In this document: piece by piece, positions 38,073-46,122 of the stretch
How the letters are laid out: every line of letters starts with the position of its first letter
Numbering within the stretch: position 1 is the stretch's first letter
Source: Alishewanella longhuensis
Lineage (GTDB): Bacteria > Pseudomonadota > Gammaproteobacteria > Enterobacterales > Alteromonadaceae
Direction of reading: 5' to 3'
DNA: 64,000 bases
Assembly (NCBI RefSeq): GCF_014653435.1
Contig: NZ_BNAO01000003.1
Coordinates: 331,808 to 395,807 of the forward strand
Made by a program: the position numbers and the translations under genes
Notes under the pieces: model-generated
Told to the model about the DNA's origin: nothing
Databases searched by the model: none
The model's input: only the letters and a program-made list of their open reading frames with translations

Positions 38073-40112
38073 TTATTCGTCCAGTGTTAGGCTTGTCAAG
38101 CCCTCGGCGAATTTTTTTCTTATCTGATACCAATCGTCTACGGTATCGATAATTCTGGGGGTAATAAAAATAACCAATTCGGTTTTTTGCTTTTGCTTAT
38201 TTTCACCCTGAAATAGCTTACCTAAAAGCGGAATTGATGCAAAACCAGGCACATAGCTGTTGCCACTGGTATTATTTTCGGAAATAAGCCCACCTAGCAA
38301 AATCGTTTGGCCGCTGGTAGCAATAACCTCGGTTTTAATATTACGCTCAAAAATACTGGGCGAGCCCTGCACACTGGGGCCACCGCTGGCAATATTCGAT
38401 ATTTGCTTATCTATTTGCAGTACCACCAGGCCCTGGGCATTAATATTAGGCTGCACATTTAAATTCACCCCAGTTTTGCGATACACCACATTAATGGTTT
38501 GAGTGTCAAAATTGGGATTGGTGGTGGTAGAGCCAATGGTTGGGATGTCGTTACCTACAGTAATGCTAGCCGCTACACCATCTCGTACTACTAACGTAGG
38601 GTTAGATAATACATTTACTAAGTTAGTCGAGGCCGATAAAGCCGCCACAAATTGCTTGGCACTACCTATGCCAGTAATTTTTAAGCCACTCATTTCGCTT
38701 ACACCCAGCGCGCCTAGGGTGCCAAAGTTAATGCTGCGCCCTTCACCGCTTAATACATTACGGATGGCAAATTCGAAGCCCATGGAAAATTCGTCAGTAA
38801 GAGTAACTTCGGCAATAACCGCATCTAACAAAATTTGTTTGGGCATGGTATCTAGGCGGTTAATAATAGGTCTTAAGGCGGCATAAGAAGCGCCATTACC
38901 ATAAAACATCAGGGTGTTAGAGCGTTCATCTACGTTTAAGCGTAAATCGCCACCGGCTAGGGCTTGCACTAACTGCTGGGCTTGCGCGGTACGTGTATCG
39001 CGTGCCTGATTGCCCTGCGCACTCGTGTTAACATTACCTAACAACGGCTGTAAAGACGCACCTAAATCGGCTGCCCTAGCGTACCGCGGGTGATATAAAA
39101 AGAACTGCTTTTGATCACCTTTTGCCGGCTTATCGAGTTGTCTGGCCCAGTACTCTGCCCGGTCTAGCACAAATTCGTCGCCAGCAAACAAGGCTACAGC
39201 ACCTAATTGGCTGATGGGCACCATTAATAAGGCACCGCCTTGCGCAGCGCGGGTATTAGCAGTAATGCCTTCGGCTTGTAATAGTTCGGTAAGTTGTTTA
39301 ATAAAGTCATCGGGAGTTACATACACCAACTCGGTAAGCCCAATAAAGCGGCCACGGGTTGAGGGTATATCTAAAAGGTTAATTAAATCGAGCGTACGAA
39401 TAATTTCTGCGCGGCTACCCTCGATAAAGGCGGCATTCTGCTCGTTATCCATAGTAATAGTGGCGCCGCTAAGCGCGCGCAGGGTGCGCTCTAAACTTAA
39501 TTTTGCGCCAAAGCGCAAGGGCGCAATTTGCAATATAGGTAAATGGGTATCGGGTACATCTTGTGCCGCACGCCCAAAGCCAATGATCACATCGTTACGC
39601 GTTTTATTATCGCGAGGGTGGATAAAGTATACGTTGTCGCGCAGGGTTATCGATAAGTTCTGTTTTTCCAACGTTTGTGCAGCAATACGAAATAACTCTC
39701 TGCTACTAATAGGCTCGGAAACATTTAACGATACAGGTTGTGGTGAGCGAATGTTTTCCGCAATAACATAATTAATCGCTAACGACTGACCAAAAACCAA
39801 TTGAATAAAGTCTGGCAATGGCAGTTGGTTTAACGCTATTTGGTGGCTGTCGTTGGCGGCAAAGTTATTCGCTAAATCAGCCGAGCGCTGGGTAGCTGTG
39901 CGGCTCGTCATTAGGCTATTTAACCGGTTAAAGCCGGTTTGCGCCGCGGGTGCCTCCTCGTAATCATCACTAACTTGTTCTGAGATAGGGCGTTCGTCTG
40001 CCATTTTACCTGGATCAAGACGTAAAGACACATCCGGTGAGGCACAGCTACCTAATAAAAAGGTTAACGCAATGGCACCGCTTAGCCGCAGCGAGCTGAC
40101 ATAATTAATCAT
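38073..40112 (-). CDS. gspD: Type II secretion-like secretin, self-lipidated (GspD-like)
   Basis: The 679-residue protein has a lipoprotein signal ending LLGSCAS (Cys23). N-terminal N0/N1-type modules (about 90-330) include LNVSEPISSRELF and FIEGSRAEIIRTLDLI. The C-terminal secretin domain carries ATSGQTILLGGLIS, VPGFASIPLLGKLF and KTELVIFITPRII. A lipidated secretin needs no separate pilotin, like the P. aeruginosa Hxc liposecretin HxcQ. It forms the outer-membrane pore. The N-terminal part is also reminiscent of MshL-type pilus secretins, but the accompanying minor pseudopilins argue for a secretion system. Start is 2 bp after the GspC-like gene. Confidence 0.85.
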   Translation of the reverse strand: MINYVSSLRLSGAIALTFLLGSCASPDVSLRLDPGKMADERPISEQVSDDYEEAPAAQTGFNRLNSLMTSRTATQRSADLANNFAANDSHQIALNQLPLPDFIQLVFGQSLAINYVIAENIRSPQPVSLNVSEPISSRELFRIAAQTLEKQNLSITLRDNVYFIHPRDNKTRNDVIIGFGRAAQDVPDTHLPILQIAPLRFGAKLSLERTLRALSGATITMDNEQNAAFIEGSRAEIIRTLDLINLLDIPSTRGRFIGLTELVYVTPDDFIKQLTELLQAEGITANTRAAQGGALLMVPISQLGAVALFAGDEFVLDRAEYWARQLDKPAKGDQKQFFLYHPRYARAADLGASLQPLLGNVNTSAQGNQARDTRTAQAQQLVQALAGGDLRLNVDERSNTLMFYGNGASYAALRPIINRLDTMPKQILLDAVIAEVTLTDEFSMGFEFAIRNVLSGEGRSINFGTLGALGVSEMSGLKITGIGSAKQFVAALSASTNLVNVLSNPTLVVRDGVAASITVGNDIPTIGSTTTNPNFDTQTINVVYRKTGVNLNVQPNINAQGLVVLQIDKQISNIASGGPSVQGSPSIFERNIKTEVIATSGQTILLGGLISENNTSGNSYVPGFASIPLLGKLFQGENKQKQKTELVIFITPRIIDTVDDWYQIRKKFAEGLTSLTLDE

Positions 40113-40114
40113 AA

Positions 40115-40636
40115 TTATTCTCTGTTAGAAATAGGTTCAAATACAACGAGTACAATAGGCTCAGCGTTTGGTTCACGGGTATCGGCTAGGCTTACCTGTT
40201 GGTTAGCGATTTGCGCAACCTTATAGTAACCAAACAGCTCGCCCTGAGTGTAAGGCGCGAAACGTGTGGTATTGTTTTCAATAATTTCAAATAATGCAAC
40301 AGCCTGTTTTGCCGAATTTAACCAAGTCCCTCTTATGCGCAAATGCTGGTTTTCTAGCTTGGTCGCCCCCTCAGGCTCGGTAGCCAGCGTTTCAGGCGTG
40401 ATTTGCGCCACAGCTTGCTGCTGCCATGATGCCAGCGACTCGCTTAGCATAGGTTTTGCTAATGGTTTTACTACCGGCAAACTAAACTCGCGTTCTGATG
40501 GGGTGCTGTCTGGCGGCGATACATAAACATGCTGTACAAAGAAAATCACTAACATTAAGCAAGTTGCACCCAGCAACACGCTGTACGGAAATTGGGTTAA
40601 CTGCTGTAACTGTGTCCGGAAACTTGCCATATCCAT
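40115..40636 (-). CDS. GspC-like inner-membrane protein
   Basis: The 173-residue protein has an N-terminal cytoplasmic stub, a membrane helix (about 18-36), a Pro-rich linker, and a C-terminal beta domain. That domain matches the GspC homology region: LRIRGTWLNSAKQAVALFEI, split at LNS, then YKVAQIANQQVSLAD. There is no PDZ or coiled-coil domain, so it is shorter than classical GspC (about 270-300). It would couple the inner-membrane platform to the secretin. Position directly before gspD supports this; a PilP-type identity is the alternative. Confidence 0.65.
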   Translation of the reverse strand: MDMASFRTQLQQLTQFPYSVLLGATCLMLVIFFVQHVYVSPPDSTPSEREFSLPVVKPLAKPMLSESLASWQQQAVAQITPETLATEPEGATKLENQHLRIRGTWLNSAKQAVALFEIIENNTTRFAPYTQGELFGYYKVAQIANQQVSLADTREPNAEPIVLVVFEPISNRE

Positions 40637-40640
40637 AATG

Positions 40641-41186
40641 TTATTGCCCCCCTTTTATTGCAGTTACATTGAGCATTAAGGTTAGGGTTGCTACTTCGGA
40701 TAAAATTCTGTTGGCTTGGGCGCGTTGCGCAAAGGTAAACTCTACTACTTCGATCGATTCGTTTGCGACTACAAACTCGTTAAATGCTTTAAAAAGCTGT
40801 GCCGGATGACCGGTGCTGTTAAACCTTAACTGATGCACTTCAAAGGGGCCGTCATCCGTGGTAAGTAGCCAGTCAAAGTTACTTACTTCAAGTTTATTTG
40901 CAGAAAAATTAGTGCTAATAATTCGCTGGATACTCAAGCGAAATAATGGCCCGTTGTTAGCACGGGGAAATAAACCTTGTTGTTCTTTTAATTGTTGCTC
41001 TAATGGTGTTAGCAACTCTTGCTGCAACGGCGCTAGCTTTAAGGTGCGTTCAGCACGCTCTAACTGGCTCATTACCATTTGTAAGTCTTGCCTTAGCAGC
41101 TGCTGATGCTGTAATAACGGTTGAATTACAAACTTTATTACAGCCAGTAAGGCTAATAAAAACAGCAATGCTTTTTTATTTTTCAC
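40641..41186 (-). CDS. GspM/PilO-like platform protein
   Basis: The 181-residue protein has a single N-terminal membrane helix (LLFLLALLAVIKFVI), a periplasmic coiled-coil (about 25-70, rich in Gln and Leu), and a ferredoxin-like alpha/beta domain (about 75-175). This is the GspM/PilO architecture. It overlaps the preceding GspL-like gene by 11 bp and is 4 bp from the GspC-like gene. Sequence identity to the family is low; position and architecture carry the call. Confidence 0.65.
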   Translation of the reverse strand: MKNKKALLFLLALLAVIKFVIQPLLQHQQLLRQDLQMVMSQLERAERTLKLAPLQQELLTPLEQQLKEQQGLFPRANNGPLFRLSIQRIISTNFSANKLEVSNFDWLLTTDDGPFEVHQLRFNSTGHPAQLFKAFNEFVVANESIEVVEFTFAQRAQANRILSEVATLTLMLNVTAIKGGQ

Positions 41187-42426
41187 TTGCTACCTCAGCA
41201 GTTTGTTCAGTGTTATTTTGCTTTTGCTGGGTTTCTGGCGGCAACATAGCTGCCTCCGCTGCGGCAGTTGCTGCAGTAGCTTGCTGCTCTAACCACTGGG
41301 CGTAACGTTGCCCTTCCACCGTTAACTTTAATGAGAAACTTTCGCCGGCTCTTATCTGGCGTACCGGGTTAGTAAAGTCAGCATCTGAAATGTATGGTTG
41401 AGCATGCAGCCACTCTAGTATTGCTGCCGCCTCAGGAGCCTGGCCAAACAGGGTTAATACTTTGCCATCGTAGATGGTATTAGTAAAACCGACCTCTTTT
41501 GCAATAAGCTCAGCTAAAATGTGCCAAACCGCCAAGGCGTTGTAATGATCAGCTCTTTTGGCGTCAAATTGGTTAACCTTACGGGTAAGCTCTTCAAACT
41601 GGCTGCGGGTAGCTACCGCGTCATCTATGTTAAGCGAGATACTGCTCAGTTGTGCCTGATAGCTGCTAATTTGGCTGCGCAAATATAGCTCCGCGCTTGA
41701 CAAGTACACCAAGCCACTGAACAACAATACGCCAGCAAAGGCTGCCCAAGGCTTTTGCTTTTCACTACTGTTGGCAATATTGGCAAGTTGTTGTAATTCA
41801 GCAAAGGAGAAACCTTTAAACAGCTTAAATAGGCTCAGGCGTAGCGCATCTTCTGTAATGTTTTGCAATACAGCGTCTGCTGGCGCCCCCAAGGCAATTG
41901 CTGCTCTTGCCGTATCTGGCAATAAAGGGCTTAACTTGATGCTTTGCCATAGACCATCCGGTGTTGTTATTTGCGCAAAGGCCTGGTCACGCATTTTTGC
42001 CGATACCAATAATTTCGGATAATGCTTATTAATCAGCAAGGTTTCGGGAATAATTAATTTTGCCTGGCTAGCAAAGTCTAATAAGGCCGGTTTAAACTGT
42101 ATGACCAAAACATCGCGTTTACCATCGGTGTAATCGCCCAGATAGAGCTGACAGCTATTACCAAATTCTTGTTTGGCGATTTTTATAACATCTGCTTTGT
42201 TATTAACCGGATAACTTTTTTTCTGCTCCGAGTACCAGTGCCTCGACACCAAAACTAATGGCGGTAATTTTGCGTGAGTAGTCGCAATAGTCAGGTTAGT
42301 GGATAGCCATTGTAGCTGAGCTTTTGGCTCTAAGCGATAAAACACGCCTGACGCATCAAGATACCCAAGGGTGTTGCCTGTTAGCCAAGCTGAAAATTTG
42401 TGCCATAGTGCAAAAATGTTTTTCAT
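41176..42426 (-). CDS. GspL/PilN-like platform protein
   Basis: The 416-residue protein has a cytoplasmic N-terminal domain of about 235 residues, a membrane helix (about 240-260, AFAGVLLFSGLVYL), and a periplasmic coiled-coil plus ferredoxin-like domain. An Ala/Glu/Gln-rich tail ends the protein. The layout fits GspL, which links the ATPase to the periplasmic partners, but the N-terminal domain does not show a clear actin-like signature, so it is an atypical or divergent member. It lies between gspK and the GspM-like gene, as in canonical clusters. Confidence 0.65.
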   Translation of the reverse strand: MKNIFALWHKFSAWLTGNTLGYLDASGVFYRLEPKAQLQWLSTNLTIATTHAKLPPLVLVSRHWYSEQKKSYPVNNKADVIKIAKQEFGNSCQLYLGDYTDGKRDVLVIQFKPALLDFASQAKLIIPETLLINKHYPKLLVSAKMRDQAFAQITTPDGLWQSIKLSPLLPDTARAAIALGAPADAVLQNITEDALRLSLFKLFKGFSFAELQQLANIANSSEKQKPWAAFAGVLLFSGLVYLSSAELYLRSQISSYQAQLSSISLNIDDAVATRSQFEELTRKVNQFDAKRADHYNALAVWHILAELIAKEVGFTNTIYDGKVLTLFGQAPEAAAILEWLHAQPYISDADFTNPVRQIRAGESFSLKLTVEGQRYAQWLEQQATAATAAAEAAMLPPETQQKQNNTEQTAEVASEK

Positions 42427-42447
42427 ACAATTTACTGATTAACCTGC

Positions 42448-43392
42448 CTATTGCTCATTTTTATTAACGAAAAAACCAGCCGATTTGCTGTATAGATAAA
42501 GCGTAACGGGATTACGGTCATAAGGCTCTATTTTAACTTCGAGCGTTAATGAGGTTGATTGAGCTGGCTCACTTACTACGATTCTTAAATTTTTATCTGG
42601 GTAAAAACCCACTATTTCGTCGCCATCTATCCCGGTAACAGCCGTGTAACGAGCGGCATTATACTGTAAGTTTTGCCTATCTTGTATAAGTATCTCCGCA
42701 TGGTTTGCTGGCAATAATATTGGTAGTAAATCGTCGGGTGCCCAAAACGGATTTGCGTTAACGCCGTAGAGTGTAATGAAGGGTAAAAGTTCCGTCACTA
42801 TTTCCATAGACCAACCAGGTAATGAAGCTAATTCAGCATAGGCCTCTAACGGCTTATACGGATAGGCATCATTAATACTGTTTACTCCGCCAGCTTCGGT
42901 AATAAATTGCTGGGCCTGTTCTAATGTAGCCGTCATTTGCCGAGCTGCAGATTCCGACAAGCCTTTTTGCTGCAGTAAAGTTGTGAGAATGCCATGGTTA
43001 AATTTAATATCAAGTAAGCTATCGGCGCTTTGCAGACTAACGAGTATTTCTGGTGTGCTAGTGTCCTCTGTTGCGGCAGTGTTGTTAGCATAAAATGCGG
43101 GAAACTGAAAAGGTTTGCCGTAATAGTTTAAGCCTGGTGTTGCAGCGAGGGGACCACTGTCTAACCAACTTTCGGTGAGAAACGTAAATAACATTTCGTT
43201 TGCGGCACTATAAAGCCTATCTCTGCTATCTGATACGTTTTTATAGGCAAACGCTTGCTCTAATACTTGTTTGTTATAAGCAGCGGCGACTAATACAAAG
43301 ACACTGATTATTGCCGTTATTAGCAATACTTGAAATAGCACTATCCCTTTTTGCACCTGGGCTAAAGCAACTTTTATTTGTGCGTTAGACAT
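42448..43392 (-). CDS. GspK-like large minor pseudopilin
   Basis: The 314-residue protein has a prepilin-type N terminus QKG/IVLFQVLLITAII: Gly at -1 but Gln instead of Glu at +5, as expected for GspK, which tips the pseudopilus. The long C-terminal region (about 270 residues) fits the large K subunit; the proline- and aromatic-rich part includes INDAYPYKPLEAYAEL. It overlaps gspJ by 8 bp. Confidence 0.75.
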   Translation of the reverse strand: MSNAQIKVALAQVQKGIVLFQVLLITAIISVFVLVAAAYNKQVLEQAFAYKNVSDSRDRLYSAANEMLFTFLTESWLDSGPLAATPGLNYYGKPFQFPAFYANNTAATEDTSTPEILVSLQSADSLLDIKFNHGILTTLLQQKGLSESAARQMTATLEQAQQFITEAGGVNSINDAYPYKPLEAYAELASLPGWSMEIVTELLPFITLYGVNANPFWAPDDLLPILLPANHAEILIQDRQNLQYNAARYTAVTGIDGDEIVGFYPDKNLRIVVSEPAQSTSLTLEVKIEPYDRNPVTLYLYSKSAGFFVNKNEQ

Positions 43393-44116
43393 CGCTGTAA
43401 ATGCTCATTATTGATCTATCTAGTGTGTCGGGAATGTCTATAACAATCACTTGTTGTTCAATGCTTATTTTTACACTCAGTGGATTTAAATTTATCGTCA
43501 TACCATCGTAAGTACGCAGCCAGGTTGGTTTTATTACCTCTATAGCATTTTCTGATCTGGCTGAGTTTCTGTCTTCTAACGAGGTATAGCCGTAATATAA
43601 AAACTCTATGTCAGATAAACCACTTTTTAAAATGCGTCTAAAATTAAATGGCAAGTTTTGATCTGCACTACGTAGTAACTGATTAACTAATATGGCTTCT
43701 TCGTATACCAAGCGCCATTTGCCTGGGTTAAATGGATCCTCTTCTTTAAAGAGCCGATAAATACTGGTGCGCGCAGGATCTTGCACACTTATCGTTGAAT
43801 AGGCTGTAAAGCCCCCTTCCTCACCTAAAAAATAGTAACCTGTGTTATTTTCTGCCGCCCGAAGTACAGGTTGATTCCTGTAAACCGTTTTAACTTGAGA
43901 AGCATTTAACACGTCTAGCACAATTTGCCAACGCTGGTAGTCTGCAACAGCAGTTTCAAATTTTCCCATACTCCTGCGCCAACTGTCTTGAAAAAAACTG
44001 TATGCAAAGGCCGCAGTAATTAAAAGCAAGGATGACAGACTTATGCTTATCAGTAACTCGATTAGCGTAAAGCCTTTTTGTTTTACTGAACGGTTAAAAA
44101 TAGGTCTGGAGCCCAT
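43385..44116 (-). CDS. GspJ-like minor pseudopilin
   Basis: The 243-residue protein has a 14-residue leader and the cleavage motif KQKG/FTLIELLISIS with Glu at +5. The C-terminal part is beta-rich and includes SDIEFLYYGY, as in the J subunit that pairs with GspI and GspK. It starts inside the end of gspI (34-bp overlap), the largest overlap in this operon. The length is in the J range. Confidence 0.78.
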   Translation of the reverse strand: MGSRPIFNRSVKQKGFTLIELLISISLSSLLLITAAFAYSFFQDSWRRSMGKFETAVADYQRWQIVLDVLNASQVKTVYRNQPVLRAAENNTGYYFLGEEGGFTAYSTISVQDPARTSIYRLFKEEDPFNPGKWRLVYEEAILVNQLLRSADQNLPFNFRRILKSGLSDIEFLYYGYTSLEDRNSARSENAIEVIKPTWLRTYDGMTINLNPLSVKISIEQQVIVIDIPDTLDRSIMSIYSDV

Positions 44117-44538
44117 GTAAGTTCCCGATATTCAACTTGGTGTGTTGTTCCATTATGCTGCAAACTCAGGTTTATATTTAACAAGCGATAGCGCGGTTGG
44201 TAACTTTGCGAACCGCCTTCCTGAAACCTTGGCGGTGGCGCTTTAAAAGCAACAGTTTCTGCTTGCCATTTGTAGCTGACCTCGTTAAAAACTCCTTCAC
44301 CGCCTGTTTCATTACTTACAATTAGTTGATGCTTAATATTATTTTTTATTAGTTCTTTTACGGCGATTAATGCAACCAAGTCAGCGGCTTTATGGTTGTT
44401 TTGGCTAAAGCGTTGTAAGGTTACCGCACTCACGGTAATGACCGAAGCCATAATAACCATAGCCAGTAACACTTCTATTAAAGTGAAGCCGGAAGTGACT
44501 TTAGGCCGAACTGGTTTGATGTTGCTTGGTATAGACAT
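44083..44538 (-). CDS. GspI-like minor pseudopilin
   Basis: The 151-residue protein has a basic leader and the cleavage site VTSG/FTLIEVLLAMVIMASV, with Glu at +5. It is the smallest of the I-J-K set, consistent with GspI, which nucleates the tip complex. It starts one base after the gspH stop. Confidence 0.78.
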   Translation of the reverse strand: MSIPSNIKPVRPKVTSGFTLIEVLLAMVIMASVITVSAVTLQRFSQNNHKAADLVALIAVKELIKNNIKHQLIVSNETGGEGVFNEVSYKWQAETVAFKAPPPRFQEGGSQSYQPRYRLLNINLSLQHNGTTHQVEYRELTWAPDLFLTVQ

Positions 44539-44539
44539 C

Positions 44540-44929
44540 TTAATTTAGTTCGATAGCTGGTGGGTTTAACGCCAGTGTTTTTTGCCTGGTAAGCTCCAGG
44601 TAGTCAAGCGTTTCTGGCTGCCAATAACCATGCGCATTTACAGTAAGTTTCTCATTGCCAAATGTCAGGTATTGATAAGTATGAACATGCGTTTCAGTAT
44701 GCTGCGAAAAGCTAATTTGATTTTCAGAAAAATTGAGCGTATGTGAAATGCGTCGGTTTAACGCGTCGGCTTTCGCACGTTCAACAATACGTAAAAAGTG
44801 CTCTCGCTCTTCTACTAAGCGCGTTCGCTCGTATTGATTTATGGCGACAGGTCCTACTAAAGACATGAGTAAAGCCATCAGCATAATAACAATAAGTAAC
44901 TCTATTAGTGTAAAAGCTTGCTGCCGCAT
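44540..44929 (-). CDS. GspH-like minor pseudopilin
   Basis: The 129-residue protein has a prepilin N terminus MRQQA/FTLIELLIVI, with Glu at +5. The residue before the cleavage site is Ala rather than the usual Gly. It is the short H-type subunit with an early hydrophobic helix and a beta-rich C-terminal part. It starts 5 bp after gspF. Whether the prepilin peptidase processes an Ala at -1 efficiently cannot be told from sequence. Confidence 0.75.
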   Translation of the reverse strand: MRQQAFTLIELLIVIMLMALLMSLVGPVAINQYERTRLVEEREHFLRIVERAKADALNRRISHTLNFSENQISFSQHTETHVHTYQYLTFGNEKLTVNAHGYWQPETLDYLELTRQKTLALNPPAIELN

Positions 44930-44934
44930 CGCGA

Positions 44935-46122
44935 CTAAAATCCAACATCGGTTACAGATGAGATACTTAGCATCATAATGACCACTACACTACCAACAAT
45001 ACCCCCCATGACTAAGATCAATAGCGGCTCTAATAAACTGGTGAATTTTGCAACCCAAGCATAGAATTTTTGCCTGGAACGGTCTGCGATCTCGTTAAAA
45101 ACTTCGGTTAGTTGACCACTCTCTTCGCCGATTTTCAAAAGTGACTTATAAAAAGGCGGATAAAGTTGGCTTAAGCCTAGACTTTCGGAAAGAGATTCTC
45201 CTCGTCTGATACTCTCTACACAAATAATCACTTCTTGGCTTAATGCTGGCGTTCTTAATACTTCTGCGCCCATTCTCAGCGCTTTATCTACTTTTATACC
45301 AGCTTTAAGCATGGATGCGACTGCTGAATTAAACTTTATTTGTTCTATCAAAACATTTACCGGTGACAATGTTCTTAAAGTTTTAAACACATTTTTTGCA
45401 AAGGGTTGTTCTCTAAAATACCATAGTGAAAACACTGTAACGGCAATAATGAAGAAAAGGTGAAATTGATAGAGCTGAAAAAAAGTACTAATACCAAGTA
45501 AGGCAACGGTATATCCGGGTAAGTCTGTTTGCTCGTTAAACAGGCCAGTCATGTTAGGGACTACATAGTTAAAGATAAAGAGTAGCGACATTACACAGAC
45601 AAATAATATAACTGCAGGATAAGTTAAGGATTGAATAACCTTCTCTCTGAGGGCAAGTTCATTTTTCAAGTCTTCAGCAAGTTTTTCAAATACGTTGCGG
45701 TAATCTCCTGTCTCCTCGGCAATTTTCACCATATTAATGTACAAGTTATCGAATACACTGTACTCAGACAGTGCTTGAGAGAGACTATTGCCTTTGCGAA
45801 CCGATTGAGCCACATTTAACACAAAACTTTGCAAATATGGCTTAGCTAGGTTTTCACCCAATATCTGTAAGCCTTTATCGAGCTTAATACCTGAGCGAAA
45901 TAGCAAAGCTAGCTCTGTTGTGAACAGTTCTATGTCTTTTTTATTTAAGCTAGTATTTGCAAATAAGGTTAGATCGGTTGCCGTACTTTGCTGATAAAGC
46001 TCAACGATTAACAGACCGTCTGCAGTGAGTTTTCGCCTAGCCTCATCTTCGTTTGCTGAGTCTATTTTCCCCTTAACCAAGGTACCACTTTGGTTGTAGG
46101 TTTTATAATGATATATTGGCAT
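44935..46122 (-). CDS. gspF: Type II secretion inner-membrane platform protein
   Basis: The 395-residue protein has the two GspF domains (about 60-190 and 260-385), each with the family pattern (FRSGIKLDKGLQIL and LKAGIKVDKALRMG; EETGDYRNVFEKL and GEESGQLTEVFNEI). Three membrane helices sit at about 165-190, 215-235 and 365-385. It recruits the ATPase and anchors pseudopilus assembly. The start codon overlaps the gspE stop by one base. Confidence 0.92.
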   Translation of the reverse strand: MPIYHYKTYNQSGTLVKGKIDSANEDEARRKLTADGLLIVELYQQSTATDLTLFANTSLNKKDIELFTTELALLFRSGIKLDKGLQILGENLAKPYLQSFVLNVAQSVRKGNSLSQALSEYSVFDNLYINMVKIAEETGDYRNVFEKLAEDLKNELALREKVIQSLTYPAVILFVCVMSLLFIFNYVVPNMTGLFNEQTDLPGYTVALLGISTFFQLYQFHLFFIIAVTVFSLWYFREQPFAKNVFKTLRTLSPVNVLIEQIKFNSAVASMLKAGIKVDKALRMGAEVLRTPALSQEVIICVESIRRGESLSESLGLSQLYPPFYKSLLKIGEESGQLTEVFNEIADRSRQKFYAWVAKFTSLLEPLLILVMGGIVGSVVVIMMLSISSVTDVGF

